Part shown: positions 1-8,506 of the stretch, piece after piece
Position numbering within the stretch: the first letter of the stretch is position 1
Layout of the letters: the number at the start of each line of letters is the position of its first letter
Assembly (NCBI GenBank): GCA_031264395.1
Contig: JAISEB010000232.1
Coordinates: 1-34,329 of the forward strand
Direction of reading: 5' to 3'
DNA: 34,329 nt
Source: Treponema sp.
GTDB lineage: Bacteria > Spirochaetota > Spirochaetia > Treponematales > Breznakiellaceae
Position numbers and translations under genes: made by a program
Notes under the pieces: generated by a model
Databases searched by the model: none
The model's input: the letters and a program-made list of their open reading frames with translations, nothing else
What the model was told of the DNA's origin: nothing

Positions 1-245
1 CCGGTTCGCCAACATCAGGCGGCGCTTCGGCGGACGGCGCGGAAAGAGGGGGAACCTCGGAAACAATGGGAGCCGTGGGCGCGGAAACAGCGGGAGCCTC
101 AGGCGGCAGTGTACCGGGAACGTCCTGTTCGCCAACATCCGGCAGCGCTTCAACGGACGGCGCGGTAAGAGGGGGAGCCTCGGCAACAGTGGGAGCCGTG
201 GGCGTGGAAACAGCGGGAGCCTCGGGCGCGGAAACAGCGGGAACC
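1..245 (-). repeat. About 123-bp (41-codon) tandem repeat encoding Pro/Ala-rich EAPAVS.PTAP.V.E.PPL.APS.EA.PDVGE units
   Basis: gttcgccaacatc at 4 recurs at 127 in near-identical context. Protein repeats: EAPAVSTPTAPTVAEAPPLTAPSVEALPDVGEQDVPGTLPP and EAPAVSAPTAPIVSEVPPLSAPSAEAPPDVGEP. Copy number is truncated by the window edge. Confidence 0.8.
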
Positions 246-2638
246 GGAGGAGGCGAACCGGAACCGGCGGCTTCCGGGGGTTCTTCGGGGTCGTCGTCAC
301 GGCGGCCTGAAACCGCGGGGGGGACAAGGGCGGCAAGCGCCGGAACTTCGGGAACCGGATCGGGGGCGGCGTCTTCCTCCAGAACCGGGGAAGGCACGAT
401 TATAACCGGAAGATCCACAAGCGGCGCAAAGGCTTCCCCGGGGCTTTCGCCGTCAGATTCGGCGGGCGCGGAGGGGACTACGATGGATACATAAAGGCCC
501 TGCACATCCGCGTCCGCAGCGGGCTCGCTCACGGGAGAAGGGTCCCTGCCGGGAAAACTCCACAGCGTCGTGTCCAGGCGATCCGCCAGAGAATAGGCCC
601 GCCCGCGGGTTTCAAAAAAAGAGGCCAGGTAACCGTATTCACGGGCCAAACCCGGATCACGGCGGCGGAGTTCGGCGTACCAGGAATCGGAAGAGGCAAA
701 ATCATTCAGTTCATAACAGGAACGGGCCATCCCCAAAATGGCGATGCTGTTATCGGGGGCCTGTTCCAGCGCCCGCCCGAAATACCCGAGGCTCTCGGGA
801 AAACGCCGTTCCAGAAAGGCCACATTGCCCAGATTGACCCAGCCATGCAGGTAATCACGCCGGGCGGCGGCAATAAACTGCTCCCGCGCCCTGGCCGTCA
901 TGCCGTACCGTCCGTAGAGTATCCCCAGGCTGTTGCGTACTTCCGGGTCTTCCCCGAGGGCAAGCCGGTTTTCAAGAGAACGGACCTGCGGACGGATCTC
1001 GTATTCAATCCAGGCGTTCATCGAAGAGTCAAAAGCCAGGGACGCCGCGTCCTCACCGGGAAGAACAAAGCGCGACGCCGCGCCGGGAACACTGACGGGG
1101 GGGTAGATCTTCCAGGATTGAGACATGGGATAAAGCCTCGCCTGACCCCGGGCCGCCGAATCGCGCCATTCCTTGGCGCCTATACGCCAGGCCCGGAAAA
1201 ATCCCTCACGGGGAATGGTAATCTCAAGCGGAACCCAGGCTTTCCCCTCATGGTAGACCAGTTCGTCCGGGGCGTAAAAATCCCGCCGGGCTTCTTCTTC
1301 GGTCAAACCCGAATCAAAGGCCATGTAGATATGGCCGGGAATGGTGATAAAGGCGGTCTCTACACCGGCGGCCTCAAGCAGGGAACAAAAAAGTATGGAC
1401 AGATCGTCGCAGTCGCCCCCGCGGTACATCAGGGTCTGGAAAGGATAGTTAAGGCTGTCAAGGCTGGTCGAAGCCGCGGAAAGTTCCACATAGGATGACG
1501 AAGGATCGACGACATAATTGATGCCGTAGACGGCGAGGGTTTCAAAGAGGCCAAGCGCGTACTGAATATTCCGGTTGATGCCCGGCCGCAGGCGGCCCTG
1601 TACCAGCGAAGACACATAGCGGGAAAACCACTGAACCGAGGGGTCCCGGGCCGACACAAAGGAAGCGGCCCGCCTGTCGTCATCCCAGGACATGGCGTTC
1701 CTGTGGTAGACGGGAATATCCATGGGAATTTCCACCCGTTTCGCGGAACCCAGGCTCCGGTATTCGACAATTATTTTCGCGTTTGCGGTAATGTTCTCGA
1801 TAAGCTGAAGCACCGAATCGTTAAAAAAGGCGGTCACCGGTATGTCGGCGGATTCTCCCTTTTTCAAGAGGCGGACGGACCCGCAGAGTTTGGGCTGGTT
1901 CATGTACTGCTCAAGATAGAAGGAGACGTTCACCATGGTAATGTCGGTGGGTTCGTTGTTGGTAACCCGCACCGACGCGAAGGGATTCTCGTTGTACCAG
2001 GCGTATGAAACGGGAAAAACCATTTTTTGATCCGACTTTTCAGCCTTGATCCGGGTTTTCCCCGCTATCATTTCCGAAAGATTCAGGGAAACGCCCACCC
2101 CCACGGTTACATTGTTGAGAAAGGGTGAAGGATTATACGCGTACTGTTTCCAGGCCCCGAAGGCCATAAGCGCCACGGAAGGGACAAGATGCCAGGCGGC
2201 GCTTAACCTTCCGCCGAAGGAAATCCCGGAAATGGAATTCTCGTTCCAGCTTGCCGAATAAAGCCCGCCTGTTACATCCAGCTTCAGGCTGAAACGATCC
2301 ACGGGCCTGTAGGCAAACACCGGGCCGGCGGAGGCGTCAAGAAGCATGACGGATGATCCTGTCCCCCGTACCGGCGCGCTGACCAGTTCCCCGCCAATAG
2401 ACGCGCCGAAAAACGGAAAGAAGCGCCAGTCCAGGGCCGCCGATATGTCGGGCCCCGGGGTAAAATTCCCGTTCTTGAGGGGAATATAGGCGCCCGGATA
2501 CAGGCGGAATTTGATCTCCTGCTCGGAGAACGACTTTGAGGGAAGGGCCAGGGCAAGAAAAGCGGCAAGAAATACCGGGGAAAGGATAGAAGGCCTGAAA
2601 CCCCGGCGGGCCCCCTTCTTCCGTTTCCTTGCAATCAC
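1..2638 (-). CDS. Predicted outer-membrane beta-barrel / transglutaminase-like / TPR protein with Pro-Ala-rich repeat tail (partial, C-terminus beyond window)
   Basis: Open minus-strand frame from GTG at 2638 to the window edge, absent from the ORF track because no stop is in view. Starts VIARKRKKGARRGFRPSILSPVFLAAFLALALPSKSFS (signal peptide-like), then a glycine/aromatic alternating barrel-like region, transglutaminase-like motif NYPFQTLMYRGGDCDDLSILFCSLLEAAGVETAFITIPGHIYMAF...WVPLEIT, TPR-like repeats (SLGYFGRALEQAPDNSIAILGMARSCYEL), and a Pro/Ala-rich tail. SD-like GGAG upstream. Confidence 0.8.
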   Translation of the reverse strand, partial: MIARKRKKGARRGFRPSILSPVFLAAFLALALPSKSFSEQEIKFRLYPGAYIPLKNGNFTPGPDISAALDWRFFPFFGASIGGELVSAPVRGTGSSVMLLDASAGPVFAYRPVDRFSLKLDVTGGLYSASWNENSISGISFGGRLSAAWHLVPSVALMAFGAWKQYAYNPSPFLNNVTVGVGVSLNLSEMIAGKTRIKAEKSDQKMVFPVSYAWYNENPFASVRVTNNEPTDITMVNVSFYLEQYMNQPKLCGSVRLLKKGESADIPVTAFFNDSVLQLIENITANAKIIVEYRSLGSAKRVEIPMDIPVYHRNAMSWDDDRRAASFVSARDPSVQWFSRYVSSLVQGRLRPGINRNIQYALGLFETLAVYGINYVVDPSSSYVELSAASTSLDSLNYPFQTLMYRGGDCDDLSILFCSLLEAAGVETAFITIPGHIYMAFDSGLTEEEARRDFYAPDELVYHEGKAWVPLEITIPREGFFRAWRIGAKEWRDSAARGQARLYPMSQSWKIYPPVSVPGAASRFVLPGEDAASLAFDSSMNAWIEYEIRPQVRSLENRLALGEDPEVRNSLGILYGRYGMTARAREQFIAAARRDYLHGWVNLGNVAFLERRFPESLGYFGRALEQAPDNSIAILGMARSCYELNDFASSDSWYAELRRRDPGLAREYGYLASFFETRGRAYSLADRLDTTLWSFPGRDPSPVSEPAADADVQGLYVSIVVPSAPAESDGESPGEAFAPLVDLPVIIVPSPVLEEDAAPDPVPEVPALAALVPPAVSGRRDDDPEEPPEAAGSGSPPPVPAVSAPEAPAVSTPTAPTVAEAPPLTAPSVEALPDVGEQDVPGTLPPEAPAVSAPTAPIVSEVPPLSAPSAEAPPDVGEP

Positions 2639-2641
2639 CGC

Positions 2642-4588
2642 CTACTCCGGCCGGTTAAGGGCTATCCGGTTAAGCCCGCTCACGGCGATCCTGTTACCGG
2701 GATCGGCCGTCAGCGCCATGCCGAACCAGTTTTCGGCGGCGGTAAAATCGTTTTCCATCACGGCAAGATTCCCCAGATTCGCCATCGCCGCGACCGAACC
2801 CATTGCCGCGGATCGCCGGTATTCGGCCTTCGCCTCGCCGTACATGCCGGAGCGGACATAAAGAAGACCCAGCCGGTTATACCGGTCCACCGAACCGCCG
2901 TAAACGCGAATATCATCAAGGGCGGCCTGGATCTTCGGTCCCATTTCAGAGGCGATGTACCGCACCATGCTTGTCTCGGCAAGGCTCACCACATTGGCTT
3001 CAAGCGGCTTGTCAATCTGGGCCTCCTGGGTATTCAGGACCGCCGGAGGATACCTCTGCCATGCGTCGGCGAGAACAACCAGATTCAGATTGGAACCGGC
3101 CGCAAGCACGGCGTTTATTTCCCGCGCCGCCGTATACCAGTTGTTGAAAAAACCGTCCCGGAAGGCGCTGAACGCCACGGGCATCCAGACTTCCCCGTCC
3201 TTGACAAGGAGGTTCTCCATTCCCCCAAAGAAATTTTGGGCCGTCTCTTCGTCAATATCAAGGGAAAACGCCACGGCAAAATCGCCTTCAAGGGGGATAA
3301 GCGCGGTCTTGATCCCCGCCGCTTCAAGGCAGGCGGCATAGAGGAGCCCCACGTCGTCCACATCGCCCGAGCGGTAGGCCAGGGTTTGAAAGGGAAACTG
3401 GATATAATCTATACGTGAAGGGGAAAGGTACACTTCCGAGAAGGGAGTGCCGGCGTCGGGGGCGCAGATGATATTCCCCGCCCGCAGCCCCTCATAGAGG
3501 AACACGGCAAACTGCATGTTCCGGTTAAGGGCGGTCCTCAGGTGATTACGGGAAAATCCGACGATATACTTTGAAAAATCCAGCACCTCAGGCGCGGTTG
3601 GGGATACGAAAACGGCCAGCGCCGAAGGATCGCTCCAGCGGAAACTGTTCCGGTTATAGACCTCCACAAGGGCGGCGCTGTTCACCGTCCGCGTCGATCC
3701 CAACAGTTCGTACTGTATGATCACTTCCCCCGGAATCCTGCCGTCCTCGGAAAAGTTGAGAATTGACCGTGAAAAATCGGCGTACAGGGGAACCTCCGCC
3801 GTCCGGTGTTTTCCAAGGCGGGAGACGGTTCCGCATAACATTCCCGAGGAAGTGTAGTTTCCGGCCCTGAAACTGACGGTAATATTGCGTATTTCCGCCG
3901 ACTCGTCGTTGGTTATATGCAGCACGCCTATCTGGTTCTGCCGGTAAAGCCCCGAAAATACGGGAAACACCGGTTCGCTTTGCCGCAGGGCAACCTGTAA
4001 CCCGTTCCCCTTGCTCCCGGTTTCAAAGGATATTTGAACCGTAAGCCCCACATAAATGCCTTCGTAGACAGGCTCGCCCGGTTTGTAGGCGTACTGCCTG
4101 AATCCTCCCCCGGCCGAAAGGGTAAACAGGGGGGAAAAACGGAACCCCGCCTCGCCGCCGGCGCGCCAATAGGCGTTCGAATAAGTTACACGGCCGCCCT
4201 GCCCGTCAAAAGCGGCCTGATAAAAGCCGAAACTCCCGCCGGCGCGCAGATTGAGCTGGGACAAAGGATAATAGAACAGGCTGAGCCCTATACCCCCCGA
4301 CAAAAAATTCGGGCTTCCTTCCGCCTTGTTGAGGGAACTGATGCCGAAACCAAATTCCGGGCCGACCGAATAGCCGAGATCCAGAGGATTGCGGAGGATG
4401 CTGGATATATCCACGTCAAAAACGGCGTCCGCGCCGCCCCCAATACCAAAAAGCTCCGTGCTTTTTGACGAAGGGAAACTCATATACGGCTTGGCCCTGA
4501 CGCTGAAATCAACGGCAAAAAGACAGAAAGCGCCTTTTACAAGCAAGAAAATTACTGGAAAAACCCTGCTATAGAGCGGCGCCCTCAT
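2642..4588 (-). CDS. Paralogous beta-barrel / degenerate transglutaminase-like / TPR protein
   Basis: Frame of ORF 2642..4666, but that ORF runs into the tRNA, so the likely start is ATG at 4588 (MRAPLYSRVFPVIFLLVKGAFCLFAVDFSVRAKPYMSF, signal peptide-like). Same order of regions as the neighbouring CDS; transglutaminase region reads QFPFQTLAYRSGDVDDVGLLYAACLEAAGIKTALIPLEGDFAVAF...WMPVAFS, followed by TPRs. Confidence 0.8.
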   Translation of the reverse strand: MRAPLYSRVFPVIFLLVKGAFCLFAVDFSVRAKPYMSFPSSKSTELFGIGGGADAVFDVDISSILRNPLDLGYSVGPEFGFGISSLNKAEGSPNFLSGGIGLSLFYYPLSQLNLRAGGSFGFYQAAFDGQGGRVTYSNAYWRAGGEAGFRFSPLFTLSAGGGFRQYAYKPGEPVYEGIYVGLTVQISFETGSKGNGLQVALRQSEPVFPVFSGLYRQNQIGVLHITNDESAEIRNITVSFRAGNYTSSGMLCGTVSRLGKHRTAEVPLYADFSRSILNFSEDGRIPGEVIIQYELLGSTRTVNSAALVEVYNRNSFRWSDPSALAVFVSPTAPEVLDFSKYIVGFSRNHLRTALNRNMQFAVFLYEGLRAGNIICAPDAGTPFSEVYLSPSRIDYIQFPFQTLAYRSGDVDDVGLLYAACLEAAGIKTALIPLEGDFAVAFSLDIDEETAQNFFGGMENLLVKDGEVWMPVAFSAFRDGFFNNWYTAAREINAVLAAGSNLNLVVLADAWQRYPPAVLNTQEAQIDKPLEANVVSLAETSMVRYIASEMGPKIQAALDDIRVYGGSVDRYNRLGLLYVRSGMYGEAKAEYRRSAAMGSVAAMANLGNLAVMENDFTAAENWFGMALTADPGNRIAVSGLNRIALNRPE

Positions 4589-4608
4589 TATCAAGTTTTT
4601 ACCCTTTT

Positions 4609-4681
4609 TGCCGCCAAAGAGAATCGAACTCTTGACACAAGGATTTTCAGTCCTTTGCTCTACCAACTGAGCTACAGCGGC
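4609..4681 (-). tRNA. tRNA-Phe (GAA anticodon)
   Basis: Reverse complement GCCGCTGTAGCTCAGTTGGTAGAGCAAAGGACTGAAAATCCTTGTGTCAAGAGTTCGATTCTCTTTGGCGGCA folds as a cloverleaf: 7-bp acceptor with G.T pairs, GTTCGATTC T-loop, anticodon GAA, discriminator A, no encoded CCA. Confidence 0.95.
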
Positions 4682-4731
4682 AAACTTTCCGCATAACGCA
4701 CAGACGCGTAACGCGGCGTGAAACCACTATA

Positions 4732-4761
4732 AAAATACTGTATTCGGCAGAAGATTGTCAA
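4732..4761 (-). promoter_or_regulatory. Sigma70-like promoter upstream of tRNA-Phe
   Basis: Minus strand TTGACA (4761-4756), 18-nt spacer, TATTTT (4737-4732); predicted start about 40-45 nt before the tRNA. Confidence 0.6.
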
Positions 4762-4815
4762 TCCTCCCCAAAAGATGTTTTTGGGAAAAGATCCCGCATG
4801 AGGCGGTTCCGTGTT

Positions 4816-5436
4816 TTACGCGTCAAACCCGTTGCCCCCGGCGGTACGGTAAACGGTGATGGCAAGATCGACTTCCGAGACGCTGACGCCAAGGCGCGCG
4901 GCGATGAGTTCGGAGGAAAATCCCGCCCCGGCAAGTTCAGCGGCCTTTTTTCCTATTGACGGGCCTGAGGAAGGCTGTTCCGGCGCGGGGGCCGGGGAGA
5001 CGGCTTCAGGGGCCTTTGGAAGGGCGCTTTCCGACCGGACGGCGGCCTCCGGGGCGTCTTGGGCTTCCGGGCGGGCGGCGGGAACCGCGGGGGACAGGGA
5101 AGCCGCGGGGGCGGGCGTTTTTCCAAGGGCGGTGTACAGGGGGGCGGGGCGCGATGACGGATGCGTGCGGTCCAGTTCGCGGACAAAGACGGCAACGCGG
5201 CGGTCGGCGGTATCAAGAACTTCCCGCAGGGTTTTGAGCCTGTTTTCTATGAGGGTAAGATCCCGTTCCGTGGCGGCGTCTATGTCGGCAATGAGCTTCT
5301 TTGTTTCCTCAACTTCATCGCGGTATTCGCCGCTTCCCCCGCGGCCCGTCCGCCGCGCGAGGTATCCCCTGAAATAGATAAAGAAAAAGCCGCAGAGGAT
5401 AAGGCTGGCGGCGGAAAAAACAAGCGGCAGCGTCAT
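4816..5436 (-). CDS. Membrane-anchored hypothetical protein with C-terminal HTH-like segment, last gene of the flagellar cluster
   Basis: 206 aa ORF: N-terminal TM (LVFSAASLILCGFFFIYFRGYL), coiled-coil-like middle, Pro/Ala linker, C-terminal AAELAGAGFSSELIAARLGVSVSEVDLAITVYR. Confidence 0.75.
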   Translation of the reverse strand: MTLPLVFSAASLILCGFFFIYFRGYLARRTGRGGSGEYRDEVEETKKLIADIDAATERDLTLIENRLKTLREVLDTADRRVAVFVRELDRTHPSSRPAPLYTALGKTPAPAASLSPAVPAARPEAQDAPEAAVRSESALPKAPEAVSPAPAPEQPSSGPSIGKKAAELAGAGFSSELIAARLGVSVSEVDLAITVYRTAGGNGFDA

Positions 5437-5439
5437 GAA

Positions 5440-5769
5440 TTATCCGGAAATGTCCACGTTTCTGCCCAGCGCCGGATCGCGGATCACCTGGCGATCCTCT
5501 TCCGTTCCGGCTTCCTCCCCGTCTTTGCCGCGTTCTTCCTTCCCCTCCTCCCCGTTTTTCTTCCGCCTGCTCCTGTCGTTTACGCGCTCCGCTTCCCCCT
5601 CGTTCTGCGCCTCGTTGACTTCCTGTATGTGCTCTTCGGTTTTTTTCTGAATCTCCGCTCCCTGAATGGCCTGCTGAATGGCAAGTCCTTCCCTCTGGGC
5701 GGCCTGGTTCTTCGCCACCTTGTCAAGCTGGGTAAAAAGAGTTTGAAGATCAATTGGCTGTATAGCCAT
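5440..5769 (-). CDS. Small charged hypothetical protein
   Basis: 109 aa ORF MAIQPIDLQTLFTQLDKVAKNQAAQREG...; overlaps the end of the upstream CDS by 20 bp and fits the gene array. Confidence 0.7.
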   Translation of the reverse strand: MAIQPIDLQTLFTQLDKVAKNQAAQREGLAIQQAIQGAEIQKKTEEHIQEVNEAQNEGEAERVNDRSRRKKNGEEGKEERGKDGEEAGTEEDRQVIRDPALGRNVDISG

Positions 5770-7711
5770 CGGGACCCTTCTTTATGCTTTCGTCGGGCTC
5801 CTCATACTTGGTCACCCTTATCAGCCCGTTTTCAAGAATAAAGGTAACCGCGCGGTATTCGGTACGCACGTCGTCCCTGGCGTCGCGGATAAGGATCTTT
5901 ACGCCGGGATACACCTTGGACGAGGCGGAGACCTTTCCCCTGGTCTTAAGGGTGTTAAGGAATTCCTGCACCTTCTGTATGCCCTCGCCGGCCTTTTTTA
6001 TGTCGCCCATAAGGAACTGCCGCTTGTCCATGAGTTCCTTCATGTAGGCTTCCTTGTCCTCCGGCAGGGACTTCCGCTGTTTCTTGATGTTGATGAGGGT
6101 CTGCAGGTTAAGCTGCGTTTCTTCAAGCTGTTTTTCCGCCGTTTCCTTTGCCGCGGTGAGCTTTTCAAGCTCCTCTTTGCTTTTGGGATCAAAGCCTACC
6201 TCAAAGATCGTTTCGGTGCCGCTCGTGGCGCTGCCGAGAACCTTCGCGTTGATCTCCTCGGAGGCGCGCAGGCGTCCGCCGACTATGTGGGCCTTTTTAC
6301 CCTGGCAGATGATCCGTTTGAAGGCGTCAACCTGGGAATTGATGATGCCGTCCGAGACCACAACCATGTTCCCCGCCTCAACGACGGCATTCTCGATAAA
6401 GCGCGCCCAGATGGACCTTCCCGCGCGGACAAGGCCCCCGCTCTTTCCGGTGATCCCCTGATGAACGATGATGTCCCCTTCGGCGTCAAGCACGGCCTTT
6501 TCCACGGTACCGTTCACTTCGATGTTACCGGCGGCCTTGACCGAAAAACCGTCTTCCACGTTCCCGGTAATGATGACCGTGCCAAGAAATATGATGTTTC
6601 CCGTTTTCAGGTTTACGTCCCCCTGAACGGTGTACACGGGTTCGACGTTTATCTTGCCGCCCACCACCACAACCTGGCCGTTAATGTCCGCGATGATGGT
6701 GACCCCGTCTTCGCCGACATGCACGTTCTTCCCCACAGGCAGGTTCGTTTCCTTTCCGTTTTTGGCCGGAATAACCTTGCCGGTAACGGTCCGGCCAACC
6801 GTTCCGTTTTCGGCGGGTATCTTCTTTGCCAGCGGCTGGTTTTCCACCACGTTCTGAATGATGTTAAGTTCCTTGAAATCCACCCGGCCGTTGCTTCCTT
6901 CCCGGAGCCGGACCTTGGTCTGATCGGTTTCAAAGTTGTACTGAATGTAAGCATCCCTCCCGTCGACAGGACGGCTTCCTTCGGCGACAAGAACGGGTTC
7001 CCGGTAGACGGGCTTGTCGGCAAAATCACGGAGAAATTCCTCATTGACGCCGTACATGACCCTGTTGTTTCTAAGGAACGAAAGATAGGTTTCCACCGAA
7101 AGATCGCAGCCGCCCGTGCCGGGGGGCGTTACCCGCACGAACGCCTTCATTTCCCCTTCGGGTATCTCGACGCTTACGATGCTGTCGTTTACCGGACGAT
7201 GCTGAAAATCACCGGCCCTGAAGTACGTCCCCGCCGCTTCCCGGACCATTCTGGCAACCTGCGCCGTGTCTATGTTTTCAACGCCCCGGTCCTGCAGAGC
7301 CTGTACCGCGGCGGTGTCCGTTACCCGCCTGCCCCGGCCTTTGGGGGAAACCACCTTGAGGAAGGCGCCGTCGGCGCTGAGGTGAACAAAGGCATCCCCG
7401 TCCCTGTCCTCGATAACCGGAGCGCTTTCTTCCGCGCCGTCCCCGGACAGATCGCCCCCGCCCTTTTTTTTCCCTGTGTACAGGCGTTCGTAGGCCCGTA
7501 TTGCCCAGTCTTTTTTTCCCGTTCCCAGAAAGCCCGCGGCCCCCCGTTCGGAAATCTCGTATTCAAGCCGCCTCACGGGAACGTCAAGAAGGGTGGACGC
7601 TTCGGCGACGGCCTGTTCCAGCGTGGGCCCTCTGGCCTCGACGATGCGTACGGCGCGGTCATGATCCAACTGTTCCTTGACGATATGCTGCAGCCGGACA
7701 AAGTCTACCAT
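5750..7711 (-). CDS. DUF342/FapA-type protein with N-terminal Jag_N-like domain
   Basis: 653 aa; N-term VEARGPTLEQAVAEASTLLDVPVRRLEYEISERGAAGFLGTGKKDWAIRAY (Jag_N-like); central beta-helical GTVIITGNVEDGFSVKAAGNIEVNGTVEKAVLDAEGDIIVHQGITGK; C-terminal coiled coil. Confidence 0.85.
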   Translation of the reverse strand: MVDFVRLQHIVKEQLDHDRAVRIVEARGPTLEQAVAEASTLLDVPVRRLEYEISERGAAGFLGTGKKDWAIRAYERLYTGKKKGGGDLSGDGAEESAPVIEDRDGDAFVHLSADGAFLKVVSPKGRGRRVTDTAAVQALQDRGVENIDTAQVARMVREAAGTYFRAGDFQHRPVNDSIVSVEIPEGEMKAFVRVTPPGTGGCDLSVETYLSFLRNNRVMYGVNEEFLRDFADKPVYREPVLVAEGSRPVDGRDAYIQYNFETDQTKVRLREGSNGRVDFKELNIIQNVVENQPLAKKIPAENGTVGRTVTGKVIPAKNGKETNLPVGKNVHVGEDGVTIIADINGQVVVVGGKINVEPVYTVQGDVNLKTGNIIFLGTVIITGNVEDGFSVKAAGNIEVNGTVEKAVLDAEGDIIVHQGITGKSGGLVRAGRSIWARFIENAVVEAGNMVVVSDGIINSQVDAFKRIICQGKKAHIVGGRLRASEEINAKVLGSATSGTETIFEVGFDPKSKEELEKLTAAKETAEKQLEETQLNLQTLINIKKQRKSLPEDKEAYMKELMDKRQFLMGDIKKAGEGIQKVQEFLNTLKTRGKVSASSKVYPGVKILIRDARDDVRTEYRAVTFILENGLIRVTKYEEPDESIKKGPDGYTAN

Positions 7712-7714
7712 GGC

Positions 7715-8497
7715 CTATACAATGCCTTTTCGTATATTGGTCAGTTTTGACCGGAGCCGGAGTATGGCCTTGGTGTGCAGCTGGGACACCCGCGACTCGG
7801 TTACTTCCAGCACCTGGCCTATCTCCTTGAGGGTAAGATCCTCGTAATAGTAGAGCACGAGGATCTTCTTTTCCTTGTCGGGCAGTTCGTTGATGGCGTC
7901 GATAATTACCCGCTTGATCTCGCCCTTTTCCACCATGACGTCGGGATTGAGGCTGGAAGGGGATTCGATGCTGTCAATGATGGACACCTTGTCGTTTTCG
8001 TCCCCGGAATACCACACGTCGTCAATGGAGATGATCGACGTTACGGAGATTTTCTGGATGGTCTTGATGTACTCTTCCTCGTTCATGCCAAGGGAACCGG
8101 CTATTTCCTGATCGGTCGCCGTTCTTCCAAGCTGGGCTTCAAGCGATCCTATGGCGTCCTCAACTTCACGGGTTTTCTGGCGCACGGAACGGGGAACCCA
8201 GTCTATGGAGCGCAGTTCGTCAAAAATCGCCCCCCGTATACGGGTAACCGCGTATGTTTTGAATTTTACCTGTTTTTCGGGATCGAATTTGTCAATGGCG
8301 TCGATAAGGCCGAACACGCCGAAGCCTACAAGATCGTCGAATTCCACATTATGGGGCATGCCCATGGCGACCTTGCCGGCCACATATTTTACAAGCGGGG
8401 CGTATTGTTTAATAAAGGCTTCCCGAATCGCCGGATCTCCCGTTCTACGGTACTCCAGCCAAAGTTCCTCTTCTGTTCTTTGCTCAGGAAGCGGCAT
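7715..8497 (-). CDS. fliA: RNA polymerase sigma factor FliA/WhiG family (sigma-28)
   Basis: 260 aa with sigma region 2 ([53 protein letters not shown]) and region 4 ([48 protein letters not shown]). Confidence 0.95.
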   Translation of the reverse strand: MPLPEQRTEEELWLEYRRTGDPAIREAFIKQYAPLVKYVAGKVAMGMPHNVEFDDLVGFGVFGLIDAIDKFDPEKQVKFKTYAVTRIRGAIFDELRSIDWVPRSVRQKTREVEDAIGSLEAQLGRTATDQEIAGSLGMNEEEYIKTIQKISVTSIISIDDVWYSGDENDKVSIIDSIESPSSLNPDVMVEKGEIKRVIIDAINELPDKEKKILVLYYYEDLTLKEIGQVLEVTESRVSQLHTKAILRLRSKLTNIRKGIV

Positions 8498-8506
8498 AAC
8501 GATCCT

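Noticed and set aside
4589-4666. N-terminal extension MVEQRTENPCVKSSILFGGKKGKNLI of ORF 2642..4666
   Set aside because: It is translated tRNA-Phe sequence; ATG 4588 gives a proper signal-peptide-like start.
4767-4785. Hairpin cccaaaa-gatgt-ttttggg downstream of the flagellar operon as an intrinsic terminator
   Set aside because: Only a 7-bp AT-rich stem and no U-tract on the minus strand; too weak to call.
6287-7750. 487-aa plus-strand ORF antisense to the DUF342 gene
   Set aside because: Antisense shadow of a well-supported CDS; no recognisable domain.
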